Shown: positions 36,126-46,051, counted from the first letter of the stretch. The stretch is DNA of 64,000 nucleotides from Bacteroidia bacterium (GCA_027493955.1 JAOSJT010000001.1:4574552-4638551), one strand, 5' to 3'. The notes: generated from the letters alone by a model not told the origin. Numbers and translations: made by a program.

Positions 36126-36150
36126 AAGGCCGCTCTCGCGGCCTTGTTTT
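36126..36150. terminator. Bidirectional rho-independent terminator
   Basis: Stem AAGGCCGC (36126-36133)/GCGGCCTT (36138-36145), loop TCTC, followed by GTTTTT on the plus strand and by a run of T on the minus strand (A-run at 36119-36127). It can end both the FkbM gene and tRNA-Asn. Confidence 0.9.
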
Positions 36151-36153
36151 TCG

Positions 36154-36225
36154 CTCCCCGGGCAAGACTCGAACTTGCAACCCTGCGGTTAACAGCCGCA
36201 TGCTCTACCATTGAGCTACCGAGGA
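36154..36225 (-). tRNA. tRNA-Asn (anticodon GTT)
   Basis: A 72-base cloverleaf on the minus strand: acceptor TCCTCGG/CCGGGGA, anticodon stem TGCGG/CCGCA with loop CTGTTAA giving GTT, T-loop TTCGAGT, discriminator G. CCA is not encoded. Confidence 0.95.
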
Positions 36226-36677
36226 ATATTTAGATAACCAATATACGATCAGTCTCCTGTAATTGTCAAGGATTTTTCACCTTCTGTCGGAGAAAAAACG
36301 TTGATGGAGCCCGGACCAGGGAGAGAAAAAAAGTCACGGTTGGGGGCTCTCAGGGCGGGGATTGAGATTGAATTATCGTATATTTGACGGAGTGCTTCCT
36401 ACTTGCACGATCAACCGGGGCACCCCCCCCCGTGGAAGCGCTTACTTTTATTTTGTCAATGGTTGCATTTTATACATTGCAGTGTTATGTTCAGCGGTAC
36501 TGATTGACCGCGTGATTCACATGATCGTGGGCTCGAGATTTACTGAGACCGGTTGCTCTTCTCCCCTCCGCCCCCGGCGGTGGATGGATTTTTTTTCCAA
36601 TCGCAGAGATCATTTCCAGAAAGACACTCTTTAACTATTCCATCATTCCTATACCATCAACCTTCACAGGAGGACCT
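36226..36677 (+). promoter_or_regulatory. Upstream region of the DUF4397 lipoprotein gene
   Basis: A 452-base region without a convincing gene. TATATTTG at 36379-36386 matches the Bacteroidota -7 consensus TAnnTTTG, though a spaced TTG element is not evident. A C9 homopolymer occupies 36423-36431. AGGAGG at 36669-36674 is the ribosome site of the next gene. Confidence 0.35.
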
Positions 36678-37403
36678 ATGCACCAAAAGCTGCTAAGACA
36701 AGCCGGGTTGCTTGCCGTCGTTCTGCTGACCACGGGCTTCGTGCTCACGGGATGCATCGACGAACCGAACCCGCCTGTGCTGGATCGTATCACCTCGGAA
36801 ATCCGCTTTATCCACGCATCCCCCGACGCTCCGAGCGTTGACGTGTATGTCGATGAGATTAAAGTCGTTTCGAGCGTCGGGTACAAAGGATTCTCGAATT
36901 ATCTCGAGGTCAAATCCGGCAACAGGTTTCTGCGGCTCGTCCCCGCGGGAGGCGATACGTCTCAGGCCGTATTCCGCCGTCAGGTGAGTGTCCGCTCGTT
37001 CACCAAAATCACCATGGCGTTCCACGGTTCTGCGACCGATGTGCAGTTGCTCGCAACGCAGGAGCGTTTTACGTATGCAGATGAGACCAGCAAGCTGGTT
37101 GACAGCTGCGACGTCAAGCTCATCAACATCAACAGCGGCGGTGACGCCGTAAAACTGGCGGTGAAAGAAGGCGAAACCGGCGCGCGGGATATCATCCCGT
37201 CGGTGAATATGGCATCGCTCTCCTCATACCGCCGTGTTCTGTCCGAAAGCAACGAGTACTACCTCATCAACGCCAATAACCAGCGTGTCGTGACCATCCC
37301 CTTCGAATTCAAGAAGCCGGGATACCGTTACAGTGTGCTCTTTATCGGTACATCACTTTCCCGTGAGGCATTGGTACTGCAGGACGAGCCGTATCAAAAA
37401 TAA
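36678..37403 (+). CDS. DUF4397 domain lipoprotein
   Basis: A 241-residue exported lipoprotein. The signal runs to the lipobox LTGC (acylated Cys about residue 26). The DUF4397 start signature SEIRFIHASPDAPSVDVYVDE occurs at about residues 40-60 and a second, weaker copy of the fold fills the rest. DUF4397 proteins are surface or periplasmic beta-sandwich proteins of unknown function. AGGAGG precedes the ATG. It lies 125 bases before the TonB receptor gene in the same direction and may belong to that transcription unit. Confidence 0.87.
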   Translation: MHQKLLRQAGLLAVVLLTTGFVLTGCIDEPNPPVLDRITSEIRFIHASPDAPSVDVYVDEIKVVSSVGYKGFSNYLEVKSGNRFLRLVPAGGDTSQAVFRRQVSVRSFTKITMAFHGSATDVQLLATQERFTYADETSKLVDSCDVKLININSGGDAVKLAVKEGETGARDIIPSVNMASLSSYRRVLSESNEYYLINANNQRVVTIPFEFKKPGYRYSVLFIGTSLSREALVLQDEPYQK

Positions 37404-37528
37404 CCGACGGTGAGCGGGGCAGGATTGGTGGAAGAATTCGCCCCCGCATTCCCGTGTGAACCTACGCTCATCCTACAGTTCCGGTCCTGAGTTAATTCAC
37501 GGCCTTTCACGTTCTGACGGAGGATATT

Positions 37529-40500
37529 ATGCATAAACGGATCCTGATTACAGTGCTCTGTATGCTGTTTCCGGTGCTGGCGCATGCCCAGACGGGCAAG
37601 CTGGCCGGAAAGGTAACAGATCGCGAGACAGGAGAGCCTTTGATCGGAGCCAATGTTGTTATTGACGGCACCGACCGCGGTGCGGCCACCAATATCAACG
37701 GCGAATACGTCATCCTTAACGTACCGATCGGCAAAATCACTGTCGTATCGAGCTACATCGGCTATCAGGCGATCACCATTCGCGACGTGCTCGTGCGAAG
37801 CAACGAGACCGCAACGGTGGATTTCCAGCTCCCCAGCGATGCATTCAAAGTCGGCGAGGTTGAGATTGTGGCGGAGAAACCCCTCGTTGACAAAAACGTG
37901 ACCAACGCGAAATCCACGGTCACACAGGAAGAAATAGAAAACCTGCCGGTGCGCGGCGTGGAGAGCATCGTCGCTCTGCAGGCCGGTATCGTTCAGCAGG
38001 GCGGTACGATATACGTACGCGGCAGCCGTGGCGACGCCACTGGCTATGTGGTTGATGGTGTAGCGGCAAACGACCCCGTCTATGGCGGCCGCAACATTTC
38101 CGTCATCAACAATGCCATTGCCGAGGTGAGCTTCCAGGCCGGCGGCTACTCGGCGGAGTTCGGTGGCGCGAGCGGCGGACTTATCGCGACGACCACCCGT
38201 ACCGGTGGCCGGAAAATCCAGGTGGGCTTTGAAGCGTATACCGACAGCTGGTCGGGAGTCGGGGAAGAAAACTTCCTTGGATCCTATAATTATGGAAACA
38301 GCTTGTACGCTCTGACCGCCGGCGGACCACTTTTCGGTCCCGTCAAGTTCTTCGTCGCAGGCCAGAATACCTTCCTGCGCACACCGATCCGCTATCGTGA
38401 AGGATACGACCTTGCGAATGCGTATGACAGGCTGCTGCGGCAGACCGAGGCGCATGCGCTCCTCTCTCCCGCGGAACAGGCCAAGGTCGGTATTTTCGAT
38501 CCGCGTCTCGGCCCCGATGCCAAGAAGGTGGACTTCACCTATCCGGCGGGCTTTATTCACAACAATGCGACGGAAGGATACGTCCTTCAGGGAAATCTGA
38601 CCTTCGATCTCAACCCGATCAATGTCCGCGTAGGCGGTAGCTACGGGTATAATTCCGGTCGCAATGGCGCAGGCATTCTTTCCGCCTATCAGACAGGTCG
38701 CACGGCATCGCTTGAGAACGACGTCTATACCCTCAACGAGGGGAACGTCAGTTTCGCCAATCAGAATCGTGCATTGCTGAATCAAAACGAGAACTATGGC
38801 CTGAATCTGAAAATGACCCATCTCCTCAATCAGAACACTTTCTATGAAGTGTTCCTGGGTTACACGGGCTACTACAATCTGCAGATGGATAATGACCATC
38901 AGCATGACTTGTTCGCGTACGGAGATTCCGCAGCCAATGCGGCGTTCGGGTACATGTTCGATGGCGACGGAAACGGTCCTGATCCTTTAGTGGTGTTTGG
39001 ACAGCGCTTCCAGCCCTTTGGCTTCCCGGAAGAGGGTTACGCGTATCAGAAGGACCGCTACAGCTCCGTCAACGGAAAGATCAATTTCGTGCACCAGATC
39101 GGCCGCACGCATGAGGTGAAGGTCGGTGCCGAGGCAGCGATGTACAGCATCCGTCAGTACGACGTGATTCCGTACGCGCTGAAGAGCTTCCTGCGGAACA
39201 ACCCCGACGCGAACCCGACACAGCAGGCGGTGAATTCACGCACGAATTATATCGGATACGATATGTGGGGTGTGGAATCGGATGATGCTCTCACTGGTCC
39301 GAAATCTCCCGTCTTCGCTTCGGCCTACGCTCTTGATAAAATCGAGCTCGAAGACCTCGTGATCAACGTCGGTCTGCGCTGGGATTACATTGACACCGAT
39401 TCGAAAAAATTCGTCGATCCTTCGAATGTGAAATTCGACGACAACGGCATGATTCTGGACGATCCGAGCAATCTCGAAGAAGTGGATCCCACTTCCGCAT
39501 TCAGCCCGCGACTCGGTTTTTCCTTCCCGGTAACGGATCAGACCGTGTTCTATGCTCAGTACGGCAAATTCGTGCAGCAGTCTCGTCTGCGCGATGTCTA
39601 CCTGGGCTATGCGATGTCCGCGAGCAATATTCGCGGCGGCTACGCCATCGAGAATCCCGTCGGTTTCGGTCTCAAGCCGGAAACGACGATTCAGTATGAC
39701 TTCGGTTTCCGCCAGCAGATCGGTGACTTCCTGGCCTTCGATATCGGTGCCTTTTACAAGGATATCCGCGATCAGATCCAGGTGCGTCAGATCGTCGCCA
39801 CGCCGGGTGCGCAGCATCAGGCCTACGATGCGTGGGTGAACGGCGATTTCGCGACAACCACCGGTGTGTCGATGAAAATCGATCTCCGCCGTGTCGAACG
39901 CATCCAGGCATCAATCGACTACACGTATTCCGATGCACGCGGAACCGGCTCGTCTCCCTCGACCGCTTTCCGTACCATCTGGCTGTCGCCGACGGAAACG
40001 CCGTATCTTCCGAAATACACCACCCCGCTCGCGTTTGACCAGACGCATCGCGGCGCAGTGAACATCGATTACCGTTTCAGCGCGGACGACGGTCCCGAAT
40101 TCGGCGGAGTGCATCCGCTGGAGAATCTCGGGCTGAACATGCTGTTCACCTTCAACAGCGGCCATCCGTTCACCCTTGTTGACGACAATTCCTACGACAA
40201 TCGCCGCCAGCCGGTGGAAGTGCTGAACGAATCGCGTACACCATGGATTTTCCAGGTAGACGCGCGTCTCGACAAGACGGTGAACATCGCCGGTCTCAAC
40301 GTCAACTTCTACATCTGGGTCATCAACCTGCTCGACACGAGAAATGTCGAGGACGTCTTCATTCAGACAGGCAGCGCCTCCGATAACGGCTACCTCTCGA
40401 CCGATCAGGGCCGGCAGGAGCTCCTCACCTATTCCGCATACGGGAAGGTGTATGAGGATCTGTACCGCGATTTCTACTACCAGTACAACATTCAGAACGC

Positions 40501-40555
40501 CAACTTCTTCGGGCCGCCCCGTCAGGTGCGTCTCGGTTTGCGTCTGGATTTCTGA
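37529..40555 (+). CDS. TonB-dependent outer-membrane receptor with N-terminal carboxypeptidase-regulatory-like domain
   Basis: A 1008-residue outer-membrane receptor. Signal peptide (LCMLFPVLAHAQ), then a CarboxypepD_reg-like beta-sandwich (KLAGKVTDRETGEPLIGANV) at residues 24-105, a plug domain (EEIENLPVRGVESIVALQAGIV, GTIYVRGSRGDATGYVVDGV) at about 120-220, and a 22-stranded barrel ending VRLGLRLDF with a terminal aromatic residue. The layout is that of SusC-like receptors, but no SusD gene follows. Instead a large T9SS cargo protein and a PorV-like barrel come next, 55 and 66 bases apart, so the three are probably one transcript. Confidence 0.93.
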   Translation: MHKRILITVLCMLFPVLAHAQTGKLAGKVTDRETGEPLIGANVVIDGTDRGAATNINGEYVILNVPIGKITVVSSYIGYQAITIRDVLVRSNETATVDFQLPSDAFKVGEVEIVAEKPLVDKNVTNAKSTVTQEEIENLPVRGVESIVALQAGIVQQGGTIYVRGSRGDATGYVVDGVAANDPVYGGRNISVINNAIAEVSFQAGGYSAEFGGASGGLIATTTRTGGRKIQVGFEAYTDSWSGVGEENFLGSYNYGNSLYALTAGGPLFGPVKFFVAGQNTFLRTPIRYREGYDLANAYDRLLRQTEAHALLSPAEQAKVGIFDPRLGPDAKKVDFTYPAGFIHNNATEGYVLQGNLTFDLNPINVRVGGSYGYNSGRNGAGILSAYQTGRTASLENDVYTLNEGNVSFANQNRALLNQNENYGLNLKMTHLLNQNTFYEVFLGYTGYYNLQMDNDHQHDLFAYGDSAANAAFGYMFDGDGNGPDPLVVFGQRFQPFGFPEEGYAYQKDRYSSVNGKINFVHQIGRTHEVKVGAEAAMYSIRQYDVIPYALKSFLRNNPDANPTQQAVNSRTNYIGYDMWGVESDDALTGPKSPVFASAYALDKIELEDLVINVGLRWDYIDTDSKKFVDPSNVKFDDNGMILDDPSNLEEVDPTSAFSPRLGFSFPVTDQTVFYAQYGKFVQQSRLRDVYLGYAMSASNIRGGYAIENPVGFGLKPETTIQYDFGFRQQIGDFLAFDIGAFYKDIRDQIQVRQIVATPGAQHQAYDAWVNGDFATTTGVSMKIDLRRVERIQASIDYTYSDARGTGSSPSTAFRTIWLSPTETPYLPKYTTPLAFDQTHRGAVNIDYRFSADDGPEFGGVHPLENLGLNMLFTFNSGHPFTLVDDNSYDNRRQPVEVLNESRTPWIFQVDARLDKTVNIAGLNVNFYIWVINLLDTRNVEDVFIQTGSASDNGYLSTDQGRQELLTYSAYGKVYEDLYRDFYYQYNIQNANFFGPPRQVRLGLRLDF

Positions 40556-40610
40556 GCTGGTGGAGGCAGGATTCATGAACGAAGATAGAAGCAATACAAG
40601 GAGACTGAGC

Positions 40611-43600
40611 ATGAAGCTGATCGGAACATTGCTCCTGTTATTCGCTCTGCTGTGCCCCACCACCGCCGTTCAGGCAGGCGGGCATGTCAAGGGTGATAAG
40701 GACAAGAGCAGCATACAAAAGACGTCGAGTAACGACCTCTACGATTTCATCTCTATCAACCAGATCCTGATGTGGATTTCCAATAACGGGTCCACATCAT
40801 ACAATCCGTTTACCAAGGCCTCGGGGCTCGAATGGCCGCAAGGCAGCGGCAAGTACGCCATTTTCCAGGACGGTCTCGTCTGGGGTGGTAAAGTCGGCGG
40901 TGAAATCCGCATCGGCGGTTCCACCTACAGGCAGGGTCTGCAAGCGGGAAACATCAATCCCGACGGCTCTGCGGCAAACGCTGCCGATCCTATCCATCGC
41001 ATTTTCAAGGTGCGTAAGGTAACGCGTACGCAATACAACCTGATGGCCGCAACGGATCAGGCGCGTCTGAAAAAGGACTTTGAGGAATGGCCCGATGAAT
41101 TCGGTGCCCCGTACACCGATGCCGATAACAACGGTCAGTATAACGTGGATTTTGAAGCGTGGCTCGACGGCGGAGCGGTCGACACGCCCTGGTTCATCGG
41201 CGACGAGGTGCTTTGGTTCGTATCCAACGATCTCGATCCCTCACGCACGAGCAACCTCTACGGTTCACCTCCCATCGGTGTGGAAGTGCACACACTGGTT
41301 TGGGGATACAATCAGACCGGACCTCTGGGCAACATGGTGTTCGCGAAATACACCGTAATCAACAAGGGCACGGACGATCTCGAGGACGCGTACTTCGCCC
41401 AGTGGTCCGATCCGGATCTTGGCGACGCGGCTGACGATTTTGTCGGCATTGACACGAACCTCGTGCTCGGATTTTGCTACAACGGTCTGGCGGTGGACGG
41501 CGTGTACGGCGTCCCCCCCGCCGCGGGCTACGACTTCTTCCAGGGCCCGGTTGTACCCGGCGCACCGGAAGATGTAGCGCACTACAATTTCGGTTTGTTG
41601 CAGGGTTGGAAAAACCTCGGTGTTTCTGGCTTTGCCTACTACATCAACAGCGATGCCGTGTATCAGGACCCCGATCTCGGTACTCCGGCAGGCGGCGAGC
41701 AGATGTACAACTATCTGCAATCCCGCTTGTATGACGGCGGACCGTTCATCGATCCCACCACCAACCTCGAGGTGAAAGTCGCCCTTGCCGGTGATCCCAT
41801 CACCAAAACCGGCTGGATAGACGGTATCGTGAATGCGCCGGATGACCGCCGCATGATGATGGTCACAGGTCCTTTCACGCTCAACAAGGACAATGACATT
41901 CCCAACGGCAAGATCAACCGTCAGGAAGTCGTGGTCGCGCGCATCGTGGGACGCGGTTCCGACCGCATCTCCAGTTTGCAGGTGCTCAAGTACTACGACC
42001 GCTACGCACAGCTTGCATTTGACAATAACTTCGATCTGCCCGACGCTCCTCCCGCACCGAAGGTGACGGTCTCCATCAAGCCGAACACGGTGATGCTGAG
42101 CTGGGGCGAGCAGGCCGGCGTGAAAGCCACGGAAATGCACGAGGACGCTGGTTACGTGTTTGAAGGATATAACGTGTACCAGTTCCCGACGCGGAGTTCT
42201 TCCCTGCAGGATGCCAAGAGACTCGCGACGTATGATGTCATCAACAATGTTGCGACGATTTTCGACGAAGTTGTCGATGAGAAAACCGGTGCCGTCGTCG
42301 TGCTGCCTGTGCAGTTCGGCGGTGACACGGGAATTCAGCGACTGATCACCATCACCAATGACGCCATCACGGATCGTCCGCTGGTGAATAATCAACCCTA
42401 TTACTTCGCCGTTACCGCGTATGCCTACAACGACGATCCGGAAGCGGCACCGCGTCAGCTTGAATCCGCTCCGCAAGTCCTTGAAGTGTATCCTCAGACG
42501 GTGAATCCGGGATATCGCTTCGGCGCGGACTACGACGAGCTGATGCAGGTCATGCATACCCGTGGCAGCTCGACAGGGTACCCTGTCGTGAAGACCATTG
42601 ACCCGGTGCTTCTCACAGGTGATTCCTACGAGGTGACCTTCCGCTCCGTCGGCAAGGTTGAAGTCGATTTCCACGGAGAGGAATTACTCGAACTCGACAG
42701 TTACGCATGGACGCTGAAGAACGTCACGAAGAACACCACACTCGTTGCTGACGCGCTCGAGTATGGTGGTGTCGCGGACGGATCTTCTACCGGCTATCTT
42801 GCCGACGGTTTCCAGATCGGTATGGTCGGACAGGGCCATTACGAAGTCGGACACGAATTGCTGGAAGTGCGCTGGGAAGGCGGACCGCAGCAGTACGGTT
42901 CCTACGCGGATGTGTATTTCATCCCCGGTTACGATTTCTTTGGAAGCACGATCAAATCCTACGATGTGAAAAAGACTGTCGAAGTGCGCTTCGACAAGAC
43001 GAAACCATCAAAGGGTTACGTCTTTTTCCGCGGTTCCACACCCAATTACCAGTGTCAGGGATATCACGAATCCCCGATCAGCATCTGGGATGTGACGGAC
43101 AAGGCCAATCCGCGGCAGCTTTCCTGGACGCTTGTCGAGCAGGTGAACGGTCCGGCCCAGGACTTCCAGTTCACACCGACAGCGGCGCAGTCGGATCGCG
43201 AGTATCTGTTCATTCTCGATCATCCGTACAGCGACACGCCCAATCCGACATGGACGGATCCGACCTTCTCCCTCCTTAATCAGGCGGGTGAGATGCCCAT
43301 TCTCTATGCCTGGTGGCCGATAAAGACTGCCACAGCAGGACCGGGCAAGTTCCCCTGGCAGGATGGAGACAAACTGGTTTGGGTTCCGAACATACCGTTC
43401 GACCAGAACGATGTGTACACGTTCACGACAGCAGCACCGAAGTTTACGGTGGAGGCGGCACGCGAGGATATCAACGATATCCAGGTGTTCCCCAATCCGT
43501 ACCTTGGCGCCAGCGCACTGGAGTTAAACAAGTACCAGCGCTTCGTCACAATCAACCATCTCCCCGAGCGTGCAAAATTCCGGATCTACACTGTGTCCGG

Positions 43601-43787
43601 AACTCTCGTGCGTTCGTTCGAGAAGAACGATGCGACGCAGCTCGCTACCTGGGATCTCCAGAATGACAACGGCTTGCCCGTTGCCAGCGGCATGTACCTC
43701 ATCCACATCGACATGCCCGACCTCGGTGTCGAGAAAGTGCTGAAACTCGGTGTCGTCACCGAAGCGCAGTATCTCGACCGCATCTAG
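40611..43787 (+). CDS. Large T9SS-secreted protein of unknown function
   Basis: A 1058-residue secreted protein. The start at 40611 has an AAGGAG site and a clean signal peptide (MKLIGTLLLLFALLCPTTAVQA); an ATG at 40575 is the alternative. The first 550 residues (SNDLYDFISINQILMWISNNG..., GDEVLWFVSNDLD, VVVARIVGRGSDR) have no domain I can name. A fibronectin-like part follows at about 570-720. The C-terminal 100 residues are a T9SS type A sorting domain (IQVFPNPYLGAS, FRIYTVSGTLVRSF, LPVASGMYLIHI). Since it lies between a TonB receptor and a PorV-like barrel, it could be the receptor's surface partner. The function is inferred only from context. Confidence 0.85.
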   Translation: MKLIGTLLLLFALLCPTTAVQAGGHVKGDKDKSSIQKTSSNDLYDFISINQILMWISNNGSTSYNPFTKASGLEWPQGSGKYAIFQDGLVWGGKVGGEIRIGGSTYRQGLQAGNINPDGSAANAADPIHRIFKVRKVTRTQYNLMAATDQARLKKDFEEWPDEFGAPYTDADNNGQYNVDFEAWLDGGAVDTPWFIGDEVLWFVSNDLDPSRTSNLYGSPPIGVEVHTLVWGYNQTGPLGNMVFAKYTVINKGTDDLEDAYFAQWSDPDLGDAADDFVGIDTNLVLGFCYNGLAVDGVYGVPPAAGYDFFQGPVVPGAPEDVAHYNFGLLQGWKNLGVSGFAYYINSDAVYQDPDLGTPAGGEQMYNYLQSRLYDGGPFIDPTTNLEVKVALAGDPITKTGWIDGIVNAPDDRRMMMVTGPFTLNKDNDIPNGKINRQEVVVARIVGRGSDRISSLQVLKYYDRYAQLAFDNNFDLPDAPPAPKVTVSIKPNTVMLSWGEQAGVKATEMHEDAGYVFEGYNVYQFPTRSSSLQDAKRLATYDVINNVATIFDEVVDEKTGAVVVLPVQFGGDTGIQRLITITNDAITDRPLVNNQPYYFAVTAYAYNDDPEAAPRQLESAPQVLEVYPQTVNPGYRFGADYDELMQVMHTRGSSTGYPVVKTIDPVLLTGDSYEVTFRSVGKVEVDFHGEELLELDSYAWTLKNVTKNTTLVADALEYGGVADGSSTGYLADGFQIGMVGQGHYEVGHELLEVRWEGGPQQYGSYADVYFIPGYDFFGSTIKSYDVKKTVEVRFDKTKPSKGYVFFRGSTPNYQCQGYHESPISIWDVTDKANPRQLSWTLVEQVNGPAQDFQFTPTAAQSDREYLFILDHPYSDTPNPTWTDPTFSLLNQAGEMPILYAWWPIKTATAGPGKFPWQDGDKLVWVPNIPFDQNDVYTFTTAAPKFTVEAAREDINDIQVFPNPYLGASALELNKYQRFVTINHLPERAKFRIYTVSGTLVRSFEKNDATQLATWDLQNDNGLPVASGMYLIHIDMPDLGVEKVLKLGVVTEAQYLDRI

Positions 43788-43853
43788 CATGTGCGACGGA
43801 TCGATGCAAAACCGTTTTGTTGTGAATCAGATACATCATCAAGGAGATACACC

Positions 43854-44903
43854 ATGCGTACTACGCTTTCATCGTTCCTGGCGATTCTGACGGCGCTCGC
43901 GCTGATCAGTGCCACGGCGACAGCGGGAGGCGGCGGCCGGACCGGCACCAATGCCGGAGACCAGCTCCTCATCCCCGTGGGCGCACGCGGCATAGCGCTG
44001 GGAAGCTCATACAGCGCCGGTATCACCGGGCTCAATGCCATCTACTACAATCCCGCCGGTCTGTCGGCCAGCCGGGCCAGTGCCGAGGCAATGTTCTCGC
44101 ACATGTCCAGCTTCGGCGACGTCGGTGTGGATTACGCCGCGGTCGGCGCGCAATTCGGCGGCTTCGGCCATCTGGCCTTTACGCTGAAATCGCTGTCCTT
44201 CGGCGATATTGAAAAAACCACCGAACGCAATCCCGACGGTACGGGTGCGACGTACTCACCAAATTTCGTCGCGCTGGGTCTGACCTACTCGCGTGCGCTC
44301 ACGGACCGCATCCGCGCCGGCGTCACGGTGCAGTTGCTCAGTGAGACGATCGACAGGACCTCCGCTTCCAATGTCGCTTTTGACATCGGCGTGCAGTACC
44401 AGGGTCTTGCGGGGCTTCGCGGTCTCGCGTTGGGTGTAACGCTGCGCCATCTCGGCGGTAACATGCAGTACACCGGAGCGGGTCTCACGCGTCTGGTGGA
44501 CGAAGTTGACGGCAAGCGCGATCCGCAGCTGCTGCGTATCGAAGCTGCCGGTTTCGGTCTTCCTACCTCCCTGGAACTCTCGATGGCCTACACCCACACG
44601 TTGACAGACCTGCATAACGTCACTGTCGCGGGCGCTTTCGAGAACAACAACTTCCAGCTCGATCAGTACCGCATTGGATTGGAATATTCCTTCCGGAATT
44701 TCTTCTTCCTTCGCGGATCCTTCAACCTGGCAGGCGACGAGCCGAACAACAACTTCGACGAAGGGGTGTTCGAGTACGGCCCGGCCTTCGGTGCCGGTGT
44801 GAACTTCGATACCGGTGATCTTGCCATCGGCGTGGACTATGCCTACCGAACCATGCAGCAGTTCGACGGCAATCATGTATTCACCGTCAATCTCGGATTC
44901 TGA
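43854..44903 (+). CDS. PorV/PorQ-like outer-membrane beta-barrel protein
   Basis: A 349-residue barrel. AAGGAG lies before the ATG at 43854; a signal peptide ends at about TATAG. The mature start LLIPVGARGIALGSSYSAGITGLNAIYYNPAGLS matches the N-terminal family pattern shared by PorV, PorQ and FadL-like proteins (GARxxALG, then YYNPAGL). Fourteen or so amphipathic strands follow and the last is HVFTVNLGF with a terminal Phe. In T9SS, PorV shuttles cargo from the translocon to the sortase; this paralogue sits beside a T9SS cargo gene and may serve it. A strong terminator follows. Confidence 0.86.
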   Translation: MRTTLSSFLAILTALALISATATAGGGGRTGTNAGDQLLIPVGARGIALGSSYSAGITGLNAIYYNPAGLSASRASAEAMFSHMSSFGDVGVDYAAVGAQFGGFGHLAFTLKSLSFGDIEKTTERNPDGTGATYSPNFVALGLTYSRALTDRIRAGVTVQLLSETIDRTSASNVAFDIGVQYQGLAGLRGLALGVTLRHLGGNMQYTGAGLTRLVDEVDGKRDPQLLRIEAAGFGLPTSLELSMAYTHTLTDLHNVTVAGAFENNNFQLDQYRIGLEYSFRNFFFLRGSFNLAGDEPNNNFDEGVFEYGPAFGAGVNFDTGDLAIGVDYAYRTMQQFDGNHVFTVNLGF

Positions 44904-44924
44904 GACTGACCGACGGCATTGTCG

Positions 44925-44952
44925 AAAGGGCCCCGCAACAGCGGGGCCTTTT
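44925..44952 (+). terminator. Rho-independent terminator
   Basis: GGCCCCGC/GCGGGGCC stem (44929-44936 with 44941-44948), loop AACA, then TTTT; 22 bases after the PorV-like gene. It ends the receptor/cargo/barrel transcript. Confidence 0.92.
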
Positions 44953-45049
44953 CAGTTACCGTCGGAATCCGTTGGTATCTCCAGGTTCGGATCCAGCGGT
45001 GCTGCCGGAGTGCAGAAGCGCCAATACCTGAGAAAGGGACATCGGACGG

Positions 45050-45982
45050 CTATTCTCTGAAACGACCGTGAACGGATGCGTACGCATTTCTGTCCGCATC
45101 GGTAACGATGATGACGATCAGGGTTTCACCGGGAGCGATACTGTGAACGGTACCTTCATGCATGTCCCAATGGAGTTTGCGTGCGAAATTCGCCTCCCAC
45201 GCGAGCTTCGTACTCCTCCTTCTGTCGTTGCGAAGCTTTACCGTATACGTGCATCCGGCTTCCATGCTGTTGAGCAGTATCGTGGTACTGTCGGCGGTGA
45301 CCGTGGTCGAGTCGAACAGTCGCGCCGAGAACATGGCGCCACGTTCCAATGGAAGCCTGAGGAGCGCGTCGTGTGATGAATGGGAGTGTACGGTGTGCTG
45401 TACGAGTTTACGGAACTCGGTGCGAAGATTCGCCCGAAATCGGTCGGCTCCCGGTGCGATGTACAGCCAGGCGCCATCAAGAGCGTCGCCCGCATTCGAC
45501 GAACCGTCAACAAAGGTGACGGTATTGAACGAAAAATCCGCCGAGAGCCCCGTTCCGGTATTGCGATTGAGCTTGTAACTGACCGCACGCCGGGGAGACA
45601 GCGAAATGCTGTCGAGGAGATCGAGGTTCAGCTCGAACAGCGGCAGACCGTCCTGTCCATACGACCACTCATACTGCCACCAGAAACCCGGCTGCGAAGG
45701 CAGGAGGCGCCCGAGGGGATTCCAGCCCAAGGCCACGGCTTCGTTTGCTCTGTCGCGGGTTGGGCCCGCGCCGCTCACCGCATAGGCGTGCAGACCGAAC
45801 AGCCCTCGTCCGGAAAACGACGCGCCAGGCCAGGATTCCCGTTCAGGAAGCACCGAGAGTCGCAGTGGTGTGAAGCCGCGAAGACTCGCCGATGAATCCG
45901 CTGCGGAGGCATTCAGAAAGCGTTGCTGAGCGCGGAGGGAAGTCGCGGAAAACAGTATGCAGACGAAAATGAGAGTGCGCAT
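45050..45982 (-). CDS. Secreted hypothetical protein
   Basis: A 310-residue exported protein with a signal peptide (MRTLIFVCILFSATSLRAQQ, cleavage at about residue 20). The mature part is rich in beta-strand patterns and arginine; no family is recognised. Segments such as GFWWQYEWSYGQDGLPLFELNLDLLDSISLS and VSYKLNRNTGTGLSADFSFNTVTF suggest a beta-sandwich or a small barrel. The start at 45982 is chosen because it opens the signal peptide. It faces the PorV-like gene (convergent), and the terminator of the TPR gene lies upstream of it, so it is transcribed on its own. Confidence 0.7.
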   Translation of the reverse strand: MRTLIFVCILFSATSLRAQQRFLNASAADSSASLRGFTPLRLSVLPERESWPGASFSGRGLFGLHAYAVSGAGPTRDRANEAVALGWNPLGRLLPSQPGFWWQYEWSYGQDGLPLFELNLDLLDSISLSPRRAVSYKLNRNTGTGLSADFSFNTVTFVDGSSNAGDALDGAWLYIAPGADRFRANLRTEFRKLVQHTVHSHSSHDALLRLPLERGAMFSARLFDSTTVTADSTTILLNSMEAGCTYTVKLRNDRRRSTKLAWEANFARKLHWDMHEGTVHSIAPGETLIVIIVTDADRNAYASVHGRFRE

Positions 45983-46051
45983 GGCGTTACGATTGAATGA
46001 GAGGGGTGATGCGGCGCGCGTGCTTGGAGCTTCAATGCACGTCTGCATGAT

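Noticed and set aside
36362-36634. Possible 90-residue protein upstream of the DUF4397 gene
   Set aside because: No ribosome site, it starts inside the promoter-like region just before TATATTTG, and composition is not convincing.
37394-38905. Minus-strand open frame of 503 codons inside the TonB receptor gene
   Set aside because: A shadow frame: the plus strand codes for a complete receptor with signal peptide, plug and barrel in this stretch, and the antisense product resembles no protein.
41265-42674. Minus-strand open frame of 469 codons inside the T9SS cargo gene
   Set aside because: A shadow of the plus-strand gene; rich in His, Arg and Val from antisense codons, no ribosome site.
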